Source of the DNA: Winogradskyella ursingii | GTDB lineage: Bacteria; Bacteroidota; Bacteroidia; Flavobacteriales; Flavobacteriaceae | Assembly: GCF_013403975.1 (NCBI RefSeq) | Contig: NZ_JABFDH010000003.1 | Location: forward strand, 310,001-374,000 | Reading direction: 5' to 3' | Length of the DNA: 64,000 bases | In this document: one piece after another, positions 46,217-52,770 of the stretch | Layout: each line of letters begins with the position of its first letter | Numbering within the stretch: position 1 is the first letter of the stretch | Translations under genes and position numbers: made by a program | The notes under the pieces: generated by a model | Databases searched by the model: none | What the model was told of the DNA's origin: nothing | Seen by the model: only the letters and a program-made list of their open reading frames with translations

Positions 46217-46244
46217 AAAGCCTTATCTCAATGATAGGGCTTTT
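46217..46244 (+). terminator. Terminator of the polysaccharide locus after wzc
   Basis: An 11-bp stem with one G-U pair: AAAGCCTTATC (46217-46227) pairs with GATAGGGCTTT (46233-46243) around a 5-nt loop, followed by TTTTATAATTTT. It closes the pglE-wzc transcript and overlaps the end of the converging gene. Confidence 0.85.
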
Positions 46245-47415
46245 ATAATTTTCGCCGTTTCCTTTCCTTTTTTATTAGTGATAATTCTCTGCTGGTCTGT
46301 CCTGCTACAGATGTATTTTCCTCCGCCCTTCTTATCAAATAAGGCATCACATCTTTTACTGGTCCAAATGGGATATATTTAGCCACATTATAACCGTCGG
46401 AAGCTAGATTGAAACTGATATGATCACTCATACCGTACAACTGACCAAACCAAACGTTATTATCATCCTTTTTAATTCCATAAGCTTCCATAAGCTCCAT
46501 AGCGAGATAGCAGCTTTCTTCATTATGGGTACCTATAAAAATCGAAATGTCATTAATATGGTCTAATATATACCTCAAACTGGCATTGAAATTATCGTCA
46601 GTGGCTTTTTTGTTTTCGCAAATTGGGGATTCATAATTCTTTTCTAAAGCTCTTTCCCGTTCTTTCTCCATATAGGCACCGCGCACTATTTTCATCCCTA
46701 TTTTAAAATTTTCTTGTTTAGCCCGTTCATGAAGTTGTTTTAGATAATCCAATCGGTCCCAACGGTAAGTTTGTAAGGTATTATAAACAATAGTCACCTC
46801 TTTATTGTAACGACGCATCATTTCCTCTACCAAATTATCTGCCGCATCCTGCATCCAACTTTCCTCACCATCGATAAGGACTTCAACATCCTTTTCTTTT
46901 GCTAAACGACACACCGCATCAAAACGTCCCACTATTCTATTCCATTCCTCTTCTTCGCTTTTCGTTAAGGCTTTACCTTCCGTTTTTTTTTGATAAAGAT
47001 AAAACCTACCAAACCCGGTTGGTTTAAAAACCACAATAGGCATAGCTTCTCTTTCGTCACAGAAATTGATGATTTTTAAAATCTTTTCAACTGCATCGTC
47101 AAATTGATTTTCAACTTCCTTACCTTCCACCGAATAATCCAATACTGAACTTACTTTTTCCGTGTAAAGTTTGTCTATTACAGACAAGCAGTCTTCTTCA
47201 TTAACACCGCCACAAAAATGATCGAATACCGTTGACCGTATTAATCCTTCTACAGGTAAATGTGCTTTGAGAGCAAAATTAGTCGCAGCAGTACCAATAC
47301 GAACCAATGGCTGATGTGATATCATTTTAAAAAGAAAATAAGCACGTTCTAATTCAGAATCAGACTTAAGGGTAAAAGCCGTAGCGGTATCTTCAAAAAG
47401 GGAGCGGTTAATCAT
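46243..47415 (-). CDS. Proline dehydrogenase
   Basis: A 390-residue stand-alone proline dehydrogenase (PutA N-terminal-type barrel without the P5C dehydrogenase part). It oxidises proline to pyrroline-5-carboxylate with FAD. Barrel motifs are 'EVLIDGEESWMQDAADNLV', 'IVYNTLQTYRWDRLDYL', 'IGMKIVRGAYMEKERERA' and 'IFIGTHNEESCYLAMELM', ending in the substrate-site 'PYLIRRAEENTS'. It is divergent from aroB, with overlapping promoters, and its stop overlaps the wzc terminator. Confidence 0.93.
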   Translation of the reverse strand: MINRSLFEDTATAFTLKSDSELERAYFLFKMISHQPLVRIGTAATNFALKAHLPVEGLIRSTVFDHFCGGVNEEDCLSVIDKLYTEKVSSVLDYSVEGKEVENQFDDAVEKILKIINFCDEREAMPIVVFKPTGFGRFYLYQKKTEGKALTKSEEEEWNRIVGRFDAVCRLAKEKDVEVLIDGEESWMQDAADNLVEEMMRRYNKEVTIVYNTLQTYRWDRLDYLKQLHERAKQENFKIGMKIVRGAYMEKERERALEKNYESPICENKKATDDNFNASLRYILDHINDISIFIGTHNEESCYLAMELMEAYGIKKDDNNVWFGQLYGMSDHISFNLASDGYNVAKYIPFGPVKDVMPYLIRRAEENTSVAGQTSRELSLIKKERKRRKL

Positions 47416-47432
47416 GGAATTTAATCTATATG

Positions 47433-47440
47433 CAAATATA
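47433..47440 (-). promoter_or_regulatory. Candidate -7 element for proline dehydrogenase
   Basis: Minus-strand TATATTTG, exact to TAnnTTTG, 18 bp before the ATG at 47415. A TTTG lies 24 nt further upstream, slightly longer than usual spacing. Confidence 0.5.
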
Positions 47441-47456
47441 TTTATTCTATGTCTTA

Positions 47457-47464
47457 TATTTTTG
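47457..47464 (+). promoter_or_regulatory. Candidate -7 element for aroB
   Basis: Plus-strand TATTTTTG matches TAnnTTTG, 46 bp before the aroB ATG. It lies 17 bp from the opposing element for proline dehydrogenase, so the two promoters would compete. Confidence 0.45.
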
Positions 47465-47509
47465 CAAAAAAACTAAGTATTTTCACACCTCAAATAACAT
47501 TTATTTTCA

Positions 47510-48583
47510 ATGCAGTCTATTAGCACCAAAAATTCAGTTGTGTATTTTAATGGCAACCTTTATACACAAGTCAATTCTTATATAAATTCTATAAAACCGT
47601 CTATAATATTCATATTGGTAGATACCAATACGCATGAGTATTGTTTACCATATTTTTTACAACAGTTAGAATCAGGTGAAATAGTCGTTGAAGTCATGGA
47701 AATGCCAGAAGGCGAGGAACATAAAACAATAGATATCTGCATGGGAGTCTGGGAGGCCTTATCTGAATATGGCGCAGACCGCAATAGTTTACTTATAAAT
47801 CTTGGTGGTGGTGTTGTTACGGATTTAGGCGGCTTCGTAGCTTCTACCTATATGAGAGGTATTGATTATATCAATATACCAACATCTCTACTGGCTATGG
47901 TAGACGCATCTATTGGAGGAAAAACAGGAGTGGATTTGGGTGGCTTAAAAAATCAAGTGGGTGTTATTAATGAAGGCAAAATGGTGGGTATTGATACGTC
48001 ATTTTTAGATACTCTTCCTCAAAATCATATGATTTCAGGTTTTGCTGAAATGCTAAAACACGGTTTAATCTTTGACGAAAACTATTGGGACACACTTACT
48101 CATCTTGAAGCATTGGATATATCTCATTTAGACAAGTTGATTTATGATTCTGTCGTTATAAAAAACAGTGTGGTTACAGAAGATCCAACTGAAAAAGGAT
48201 TGAGAAAAATTCTCAATTTTGGACATACACTTGGGCACGCTATAGAAAGCTATTTCTTGGAACATGCAGATAGACAACCTTTGCTTCATGGCGAAGCTAT
48301 TGCTGCAGGTATGATCTTAGAAAGCTACCTTTCAGTTAAAGTTTGCGGGCTGAATGAGCAAACATTAAAAAAAATTACTGAAGGTATTTCTAAAACGTTT
48401 TCAAAAGTTGAAATTTCAAAAGAAGATCAAAAAGTAATTATTGAATTACTAAAACACGACAAAAAAAACAGTCACGGCAAAATATACTTTGTTTTATTAG
48501 AAGCTATTGCCCAGCCAAAAATAAATTGCACCGCAAACAACGAACTCATTGTCGAAGCTTTTAATTACTACTCTAACTTCTAA
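47510..48583 (+). CDS. aroB: 3-dehydroquinate synthase
   Basis: A 357-residue AroB of standard length. It cyclises DAHP to 3-dehydroquinate with NAD and a divalent metal, the second shikimate step. Motifs are 'NLGGGVVTDLGGFVASTYMR' near 100, 'VDASIGGKTGVDLGGLKNQV' near 140, 'GFAEMLKHGLI' near 180, and metal-ligand histidines in 'NFGHTLGHAIES' and 'LLHGEAIAAGM'. It converges with the DinB-like gene with a 4-bp stop overlap. Confidence 0.96.
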   Translation: MQSISTKNSVVYFNGNLYTQVNSYINSIKPSIIFILVDTNTHEYCLPYFLQQLESGEIVVEVMEMPEGEEHKTIDICMGVWEALSEYGADRNSLLINLGGGVVTDLGGFVASTYMRGIDYINIPTSLLAMVDASIGGKTGVDLGGLKNQVGVINEGKMVGIDTSFLDTLPQNHMISGFAEMLKHGLIFDENYWDTLTHLEALDISHLDKLIYDSVVIKNSVVTEDPTEKGLRKILNFGHTLGHAIESYFLEHADRQPLLHGEAIAAGMILESYLSVKVCGLNEQTLKKITEGISKTFSKVEISKEDQKVIIELLKHDKKNSHGKIYFVLLEAIAQPKINCTANNELIVEAFNYYSNF

Positions 48584-49095
48584 AGATAACGCTCCCTAAT
48601 CACATCATTATGGTGATTTTCGTGCCCCGTAATAATATAGCCAATCGCTCTTGGAGAAATTGGTGAACCACTCGCCTCACCTATCAGCTTCAATCTACTT
48701 TCGCTTATATGGCTAAATAAAGCAATTGTAGCTTGTCTTACAGCCTTATATTCCTTCAATAAATCTTCCATTGTCCTCCTTTTAATCTCATAATGATCTA
48801 CATAACTATCTTGATTAAAGCCTGGCATTGGTGTTGTATCTCCTCTTGCAATGCGTAACGCCCTATATGAAAATATACGTTCGGTATCTATTATGTGAAG
48901 TAAAATTTCCTTTACTGTCCATTTTCCAGCAGCATACGAAAATTCATGTTTTGCAACAGGGATATTAGAATAGAAAGACATAACCGATTCTAAATTTTTC
49001 TGTAAACCAACAATTATATCTTTGTTTGATGCTTTATCAATGTACATTTTATAGTACTGATTGTATTCATCGTTGCTCAACTGTTCTGAAATCAT
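48580..49095 (-). CDS. DinB-like four-helix metal-binding protein
   Basis: A 171-residue DinB/YfiT-like protein. The metal-site histidines are visible in 'AKHEFSYAAGKWTVKEILLH' (first and second) and in 'YIITGHENHHNDVIRERYL' near the C-terminus, the spacing of the DinB_2 family. Members include thiol transferases using bacillithiol and uncharacterised damage-induced proteins; the reaction here is unknown. It lies after the Lrp-family gene, separated by a terminator-like hairpin. Confidence 0.88.
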   Translation of the reverse strand: MISEQLSNDEYNQYYKMYIDKASNKDIIVGLQKNLESVMSFYSNIPVAKHEFSYAAGKWTVKEILLHIIDTERIFSYRALRIARGDTTPMPGFNQDSYVDHYEIKRRTMEDLLKEYKAVRQATIALFSHISESRLKLIGEASGSPISPRAIGYIITGHENHHNDVIRERYL

Positions 49096-49113
49096 AACCT
49101 AATAGATTTTAAA

Positions 49114-49149
49114 TTAAAAAAGCCCTCAGTAAAGATTACTGAAGGCTTA
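49114..49149 (-). terminator. Hairpin terminator after the Lrp/AsnC-family gene
   Basis: A 13-bp stem with one mismatch: AAGCCCTCAGTAA (49120-49132) pairs with TTACTGAAGGCTT (49136-49148) around a 3-nt loop. On the minus strand it is followed by TTTTTT, fitting termination of the upstream regulator gene. Confidence 0.75.
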
Positions 49150-49167
49150 AATTATAACTTAACACCT

Positions 49168-49647
49168 TTATAGTTCGTTAAAAATGGTGTGCATCAAACG
49201 CTTTTTATCGTTAAGGCTTTCCTCCAGCGAAATCATAGTTTCTGTTCTGTAAACACCTTCAATGTCGTCTAACATAAATATAATGTCTTTGGCATGCATA
49301 GTGTTTTTTGCCCTAATTTTACAAAACACATTAAATTTACCCGTTGTAATATGCGCCACAGTAACATAAGGTATTTCATTAATACGCTCCAAAACAAACT
49401 TAGTCTGTGATGTATTCTGAAGAAAGACACCAACATAAGCAATAAAGGAATAACCCAATTTCTTGTAATCCAATGTTAAGGAAGAACCCTTTATTATTCC
49501 TGCCTCTTCCATCTTCTTCACTCTTACGTGAACTGTTCCTGCAGAAATCAACAATTTTTTCGCTATATCCGTAAATGGGATTCGCGTATTGTCAATCAAC
49601 ATATCAAGTATTTGGTGATCGATTTCGTCTAATTTGAATTTTGCCAT
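49168..49647 (-). CDS. Lrp/AsnC-family transcriptional regulator
   Basis: A 159-residue regulator of standard Lrp length. The N-terminal winged HTH is 'DEIDHQILDMLIDNTRIPFT' and 'AKKLLISAGTVHVRVKKMEE' (residues 7-47). The C-terminal RAM ligand-binding domain spans about 68-150 ('YVGVFLQNTSQTKFVLERIN', 'HITTGKFNVFCKIRAKN'). Lrp-family proteins form octamers and respond to amino acids. Neighbouring proline dehydrogenase and the peptidase gene make amino-acid metabolism a plausible target, but this is inference. It has its own terminator. Confidence 0.93.
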   Translation of the reverse strand: MAKFKLDEIDHQILDMLIDNTRIPFTDIAKKLLISAGTVHVRVKKMEEAGIIKGSSLTLDYKKLGYSFIAYVGVFLQNTSQTKFVLERINEIPYVTVAHITTGKFNVFCKIRAKNTMHAKDIIFMLDDIEGVYRTETMISLEESLNDKKRLMHTIFNEL

Positions 49648-49712
49648 AATCGTATAAACTTTAAACTATATGCAAAAATAGAACATTTTTATTAACGAAT
49701 AATCATCAAAGG

Positions 49713-50858
49713 TTAAGAATAATCAGGTTTTAATGCGATTTTTTCATCGTTTATTAAAACGAAATCGATTTCGTTAGCAACTTTTAATTCAGAATTTTTG
49801 AAAGATTTGATTTTTAATCCATTTGCATCGATTTCTCTATGACCAAAAAAACCATCTAAATCTGAAATGACTTCCACTTTCGGAACAAAATCAATTTTAC
49901 CATCCACCAATCGTTCTTCGTACTGAAATGCCACATCATTTTTTTTAGAATCAACCACTGCATTTCTCACAATGATATCGTAAAAACACTTTTCATTTGA
50001 TGGAATTTTGAAATAGTCTTCATATTTTTCAACATCATAACCTTCCGAAATCACCAATAAACCTTTTAGAAGAGCTACAAAAATGAATCTCCTCACTTCT
50101 TCCCTATCGTAATCATTTTTATAATGGCCGGCTTCGTATAATAAAGTCGGTACACCGAAACTCTGAAATGTATCTCCAACACAGTTAAGATTAAAACTAT
50201 CGTCATACCTTCCTAAACCAATCGATGTTTGGGTCTGCAAAGTTTTATTGATTTCCGCAATTATAGCCATTGCCTGTTTTCTATTAATCGTCAGTGAGCG
50301 CTTTTCATCTTGCGAAGGAGACAAAAATGAAAGTGTTGCAGGAATACCCGTATCTCCAGCACCAAATATAGTGCGTTGGCCATGTAGATTAAAACAATAA
50401 TTAGGTTGAAAATTGCTATAAACTTCTCGAAGAACCCTACTTTCTGGTTGCGATAAGTCTTGGGCGTCCCTATTTAAATCTACATTATTGGCGTTTAACC
50501 TCGTATAACGAGCGGCACCATCTGGGTTCAATATAGGAACTACCAATAATGTACATGATTTTAAAATGGAATTAGCATACTCATTTTGTGTCTCGAAAAA
50601 ATTAAAACAGTCAAATAACGCCTTGGTAGTTGTAGATTCATTGCCATGCATTTGCGACCATAATAACACCTTTATTTTTCCAGTACCAATTTTCAAACTA
50701 TAAATTGGTCTGTTTTCAACTGAATATCCAAAAGTAGAAACTCCTAATTCAGGATATTTTTTTATACAGTTTTCAATCGACTCATTAGTGATATAACGAC
50801 TATGCAATCGCGGCTCTTTTATACTATTGTAAATCGTATTAATATAATTTAAATCCAT
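49713..50858 (-). CDS. M14-family zinc carboxypeptidase
   Basis: A 381-residue peptidase M14 domain protein. The zinc ligands are His and Glu in 'SQMHGNESTTTKALFD' near residue 70 and His in 'YCFNLHGQRTIFGAGD' near 160; the substrate Arg is in 'NANNVDLNRDAQDL', and the general-base Glu is in 'TLLYEAGHYKND' near 240. All catalytic residues are present. No signal peptide is seen, so it is probably cytosolic, unlike most large M14 enzymes, and could trim peptides or amino-acid conjugates. It is divergent from an XRE regulator across a 304-bp control region. Confidence 0.88.
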   Translation of the reverse strand: MDLNYINTIYNSIKEPRLHSRYITNESIENCIKKYPELGVSTFGYSVENRPIYSLKIGTGKIKVLLWSQMHGNESTTTKALFDCFNFFETQNEYANSILKSCTLLVVPILNPDGAARYTRLNANNVDLNRDAQDLSQPESRVLREVYSNFQPNYCFNLHGQRTIFGAGDTGIPATLSFLSPSQDEKRSLTINRKQAMAIIAEINKTLQTQTSIGLGRYDDSFNLNCVGDTFQSFGVPTLLYEAGHYKNDYDREEVRRFIFVALLKGLLVISEGYDVEKYEDYFKIPSNEKCFYDIIVRNAVVDSKKNDVAFQYEERLVDGKIDFVPKVEVISDLDGFFGHREIDANGLKIKSFKNSELKVANEIDFVLINDEKIALKPDYS

Positions 50859-50875
50859 TTCAAAAATTTAATCTG

Positions 50876-50911
50876 TTACAAATGTAATCATTTGGGTTTT
50901 TACATTTGTAA
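50876..50911. promoter_or_regulatory. Back-to-back promoter/operator dyads
   Basis: Two 12-bp near-palindromes, TTACAAATGTAA (50876-50887) and TTACATTTGTAA (50900-50911), are exact reverse complements separated by 12 bp. Read outward, each contains TACATTTG: the minus one lies 20 bp from the M14 start, the plus one points towards the XRE gene. A regulator binding the dyad would cover both -7 elements. Confidence 0.5.
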
Positions 50912-51123
50912 AAACAAATTGTATGTAAATTTGTTACAAAATTATACAAAACCCCAAACGAAAGTATTGGTCGAAAATGATTCTGTTGAAGAATTTTTAT
51001 TACAAAACCTATATTTAATTTTAAAAACTGTCTATCAGTCTTTTATACTTTATTTAAAAAGTATTACTTTAAGTATTAAATGAAAATGTAAAGAATTATT
51101 TAGTTTGTAAATATACTAATGTT

Positions 51124-51131
51124 TACATTTG
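51124..51131 (+). promoter_or_regulatory. Candidate promoter for the XRE regulator
   Basis: TACATTTG matches TAnnTTTG, with a TTTG at 51104-51107 (16-nt spacing). It lies 31 bp before the ATG at 51163 and shares the TTACATTTGTA sequence of the upstream dyads, which fits autoregulation. Confidence 0.55.
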
Positions 51132-51162
51132 TAGCACTATTATTTATTAATACAAGTTTACA

Positions 51163-51537
51163 ATGATAAACTCTTCGGAATTCACAAAAAGACTACAAAA
51201 AGTCATAGATTTTTACGATGAAACAGCCTCAAGTTTTGCTGAAAAAATAGGTGTTCAGCGCTCTAGTATTTCTCATATTTTATCCGGCAGAAATAAGCCT
51301 AGTTTAGATTTTGTAATGAAGGTACTCCACGCCTATCCGGAAGTCGAATTGTATTGGCTACTTAACGGTAAAGGAAATTTTCCGTCTCAACCAAAAAATT
51401 CAGAATCACATAAACAAGATTCACAGGCTCATCAGGTTCCTCAAATTAAAACTGATCAAGTCCACGGACCCGATTCCGACATAGAACACATTATTATTTT
51501 TTATAAAAACGGTAGTTTTAAACGTTATAAGCCTTAA
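51163..51537 (+). CDS. XRE-family HTH regulator
   Basis: A 124-residue DNA-binding protein. The helix-turn-helix is 'TASSFAEKIGVQRSSISHIL' with 'SGRNKPSLDFVMKVLHAYPE' (residues 21-60). A polar linker follows (about 75-105), then a conserved-looking hydrophobic tail 'EHIIIFYKNGSFKRYKP' that may mediate dimerisation. The type occurs widely in Flavobacteriaceae. Repeated TTACATTTGTA sequences in its upstream region are candidates for its own binding site. Target genes are unknown; the divergent M14 peptidase is the nearest. Confidence 0.88.
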   Translation: MINSSEFTKRLQKVIDFYDETASSFAEKIGVQRSSISHILSGRNKPSLDFVMKVLHAYPEVELYWLLNGKGNFPSQPKNSESHKQDSQAHQVPQIKTDQVHGPDSDIEHIIIFYKNGSFKRYKP

Positions 51538-51574
51538 TTATAATTGGCGTATTTATTATCTTCGCCAAAAATTA

Positions 51575-51964
51575 ATGATGAGAATTAGCGCTGGCATTTC
51601 ACTTCTTTTTTTGTGCTTAAGCTGTTATAACGTTGAGCGTAATTGCAATGACTTTAAAAACGGCACGTTTGAATTTGACTACACTATTGATGGGCAGGAA
51701 AAAACTGGTCGTTTCACGCGTGAAGGCGATTTGAATATTGATTATTACGAAGGCAAGGTAGATTCTTCATCGGTTCGTTGGATAAATGATTGTGAGTTCA
51801 TTTTAAAAAAGATCAACCCAAAAACAATGTCGGAAAAAGAGGCTATCCACATGAAAATACTTTCTACATCCAACGACTCCTATACCTTTGAATATCAATT
51901 AGCCGTTAAAAAAGCTAATAAACCTCTACAAGTTGAAAGAGGTGTAGCCCGAAAAATTAACTAA
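51575..51964 (+). CDS. Small exported protein, probable lipoprotein
   Basis: A 129-residue protein with a signal peptide ('ISAGISLLFLCLSC') ending in a Cys at residue 17 that could be lipidated, although the -3 residue is Cys rather than the usual Leu. The mature part is beta-rich and charged: 'FKNGTFEFDYTIDGQEKTGR', 'EGKVDSSSVRWINDCEFILK' and 'TYEFQL'-like strands. It is conserved beside terC in related genomes as far as I recall. No function can be given; the nearby parC gene should not lead to a topoisomerase label. Confidence 0.8.
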   Translation: MMRISAGISLLFLCLSCYNVERNCNDFKNGTFEFDYTIDGQEKTGRFTREGDLNIDYYEGKVDSSSVRWINDCEFILKKINPKTMSEKEAIHMKILSTSNDSYTFEYQLAVKKANKPLQVERGVARKIN

Positions 51965-51969
51965 ACATT

Positions 51970-52770
51970 ATGTTGGACTTTTTATTAACGTCAGACGCCT
52001 TAATGGCTTTGGTTACCCTAACCTTACTGGAGATAATTTTGGGCATTGATAATATTGTGTTCATATCAATAGCTGCAAACAAATTACCAGAACATCAACG
52101 CACCAAGGCGACAAATATTGGTCTCTTGTTTGCCATGCTACAGCGTGTAATTTTATTGTTTTTCGTTTCCTTTCTCGTTGGACTAAGCGAGCCATTCTAT
52201 ACAGTTGATAATGATTGGCTCACCATTGGCATTAGTTGGCAGGCCATAATTCTATTGGCTGGCGGACTGTTTTTAATTTACAAAAGCACGTCTGAAATAA
52301 GAGAGAAGGTAGAAACTCCAGCGCATGACAAAAATAATGTTAAAGCTAAAGTTATTAAATCCTTAGGCCAAGCCATTACTCAAATCTTAATAATCGATTT
52401 TATATTCTCCATCGATTCGATACTAACTGCAGTTGGTATGACCAACGGGCTACACCCCAACCATAACTACACTTTGGTATTAATGATTATTGCTGTAGTT
52501 ATTTCAATCATTATAATGATTAGTTTCGCTAATAAAATAAGAACGTTTATAGATCGCAATCCAAGTATGCAGGTTTTAGGCCTGGCCTTTTTGATCCTAA
52601 TTGGATTTATGCTCATTACTGAAGCAGCTCATTTGGCTGAAACCGAGTTTTTTGGCAAAAGTGTTGGCGCAATACCAAAGGGGTACCTATATTTTGCTAT
52701 TGCTTTTTCTCTATTCGTTGAATTTTTGAATACGAGAACAAAAAAAAATAATCAGAATAAAGTCACCTGA
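51970..52770 (+). CDS. TerC-family membrane protein
   Basis: A 266-residue integral membrane protein with seven or eight hydrophobic segments. The family signature 'TLTLLEIILGIDNIVFISIA' is at residues 17-36, and a second acidic repeat 'ILIIDFIFSIDSILTAVGM' near 140; the paired Asp residues are thought to bind metal. TerC relatives (Alx, MeeF-type) export manganese or help metal loading of exported proteins. The gene starts 6 bp after the lipoprotein stop. Its 3' end overlaps the parC stop on the opposite strand by 19 bp. Confidence 0.92.
   Translation: MLDFLLTSDALMALVTLTLLEIILGIDNIVFISIAANKLPEHQRTKATNIGLLFAMLQRVILLFFVSFLVGLSEPFYTVDNDWLTIGISWQAIILLAGGLFLIYKSTSEIREKVETPAHDKNNVKAKVIKSLGQAITQILIIDFIFSIDSILTAVGMTNGLHPNHNYTLVLMIIAVVISIIIMISFANKIRTFIDRNPSMQVLGLAFLILIGFMLITEAAHLAETEFFGKSVGAIPKGYLYFAIAFSLFVEFLNTRTKKNNQNKVT

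Larger units (their letters stand above)
50859..51162. other. Control region between the M14 peptidase and XRE regulator
   Basis: 304 bp. It contains TTACAAATGTAA (50876-50887), its exact reverse complement TTACATTTGTAA (50900-50911), the looser dyad TGTAA-N5-TTACA (50924-50938) and a third TTACATTTGTA (51123-51133). Each TACATTTG inside these is also a perfect TAnnTTTG promoter element. A 63-codon open frame (50892-51083) starts upstream of its only candidate promoter and is not convincing as a gene. Confidence 0.6.

Noticed and set aside
50892-51083. 63-codon ORF in the M14/XRE control region
   Set aside because: Its start lies upstream of the only plausible promoter, it has no recognisable domain, and the region is better explained by regulatory dyads.
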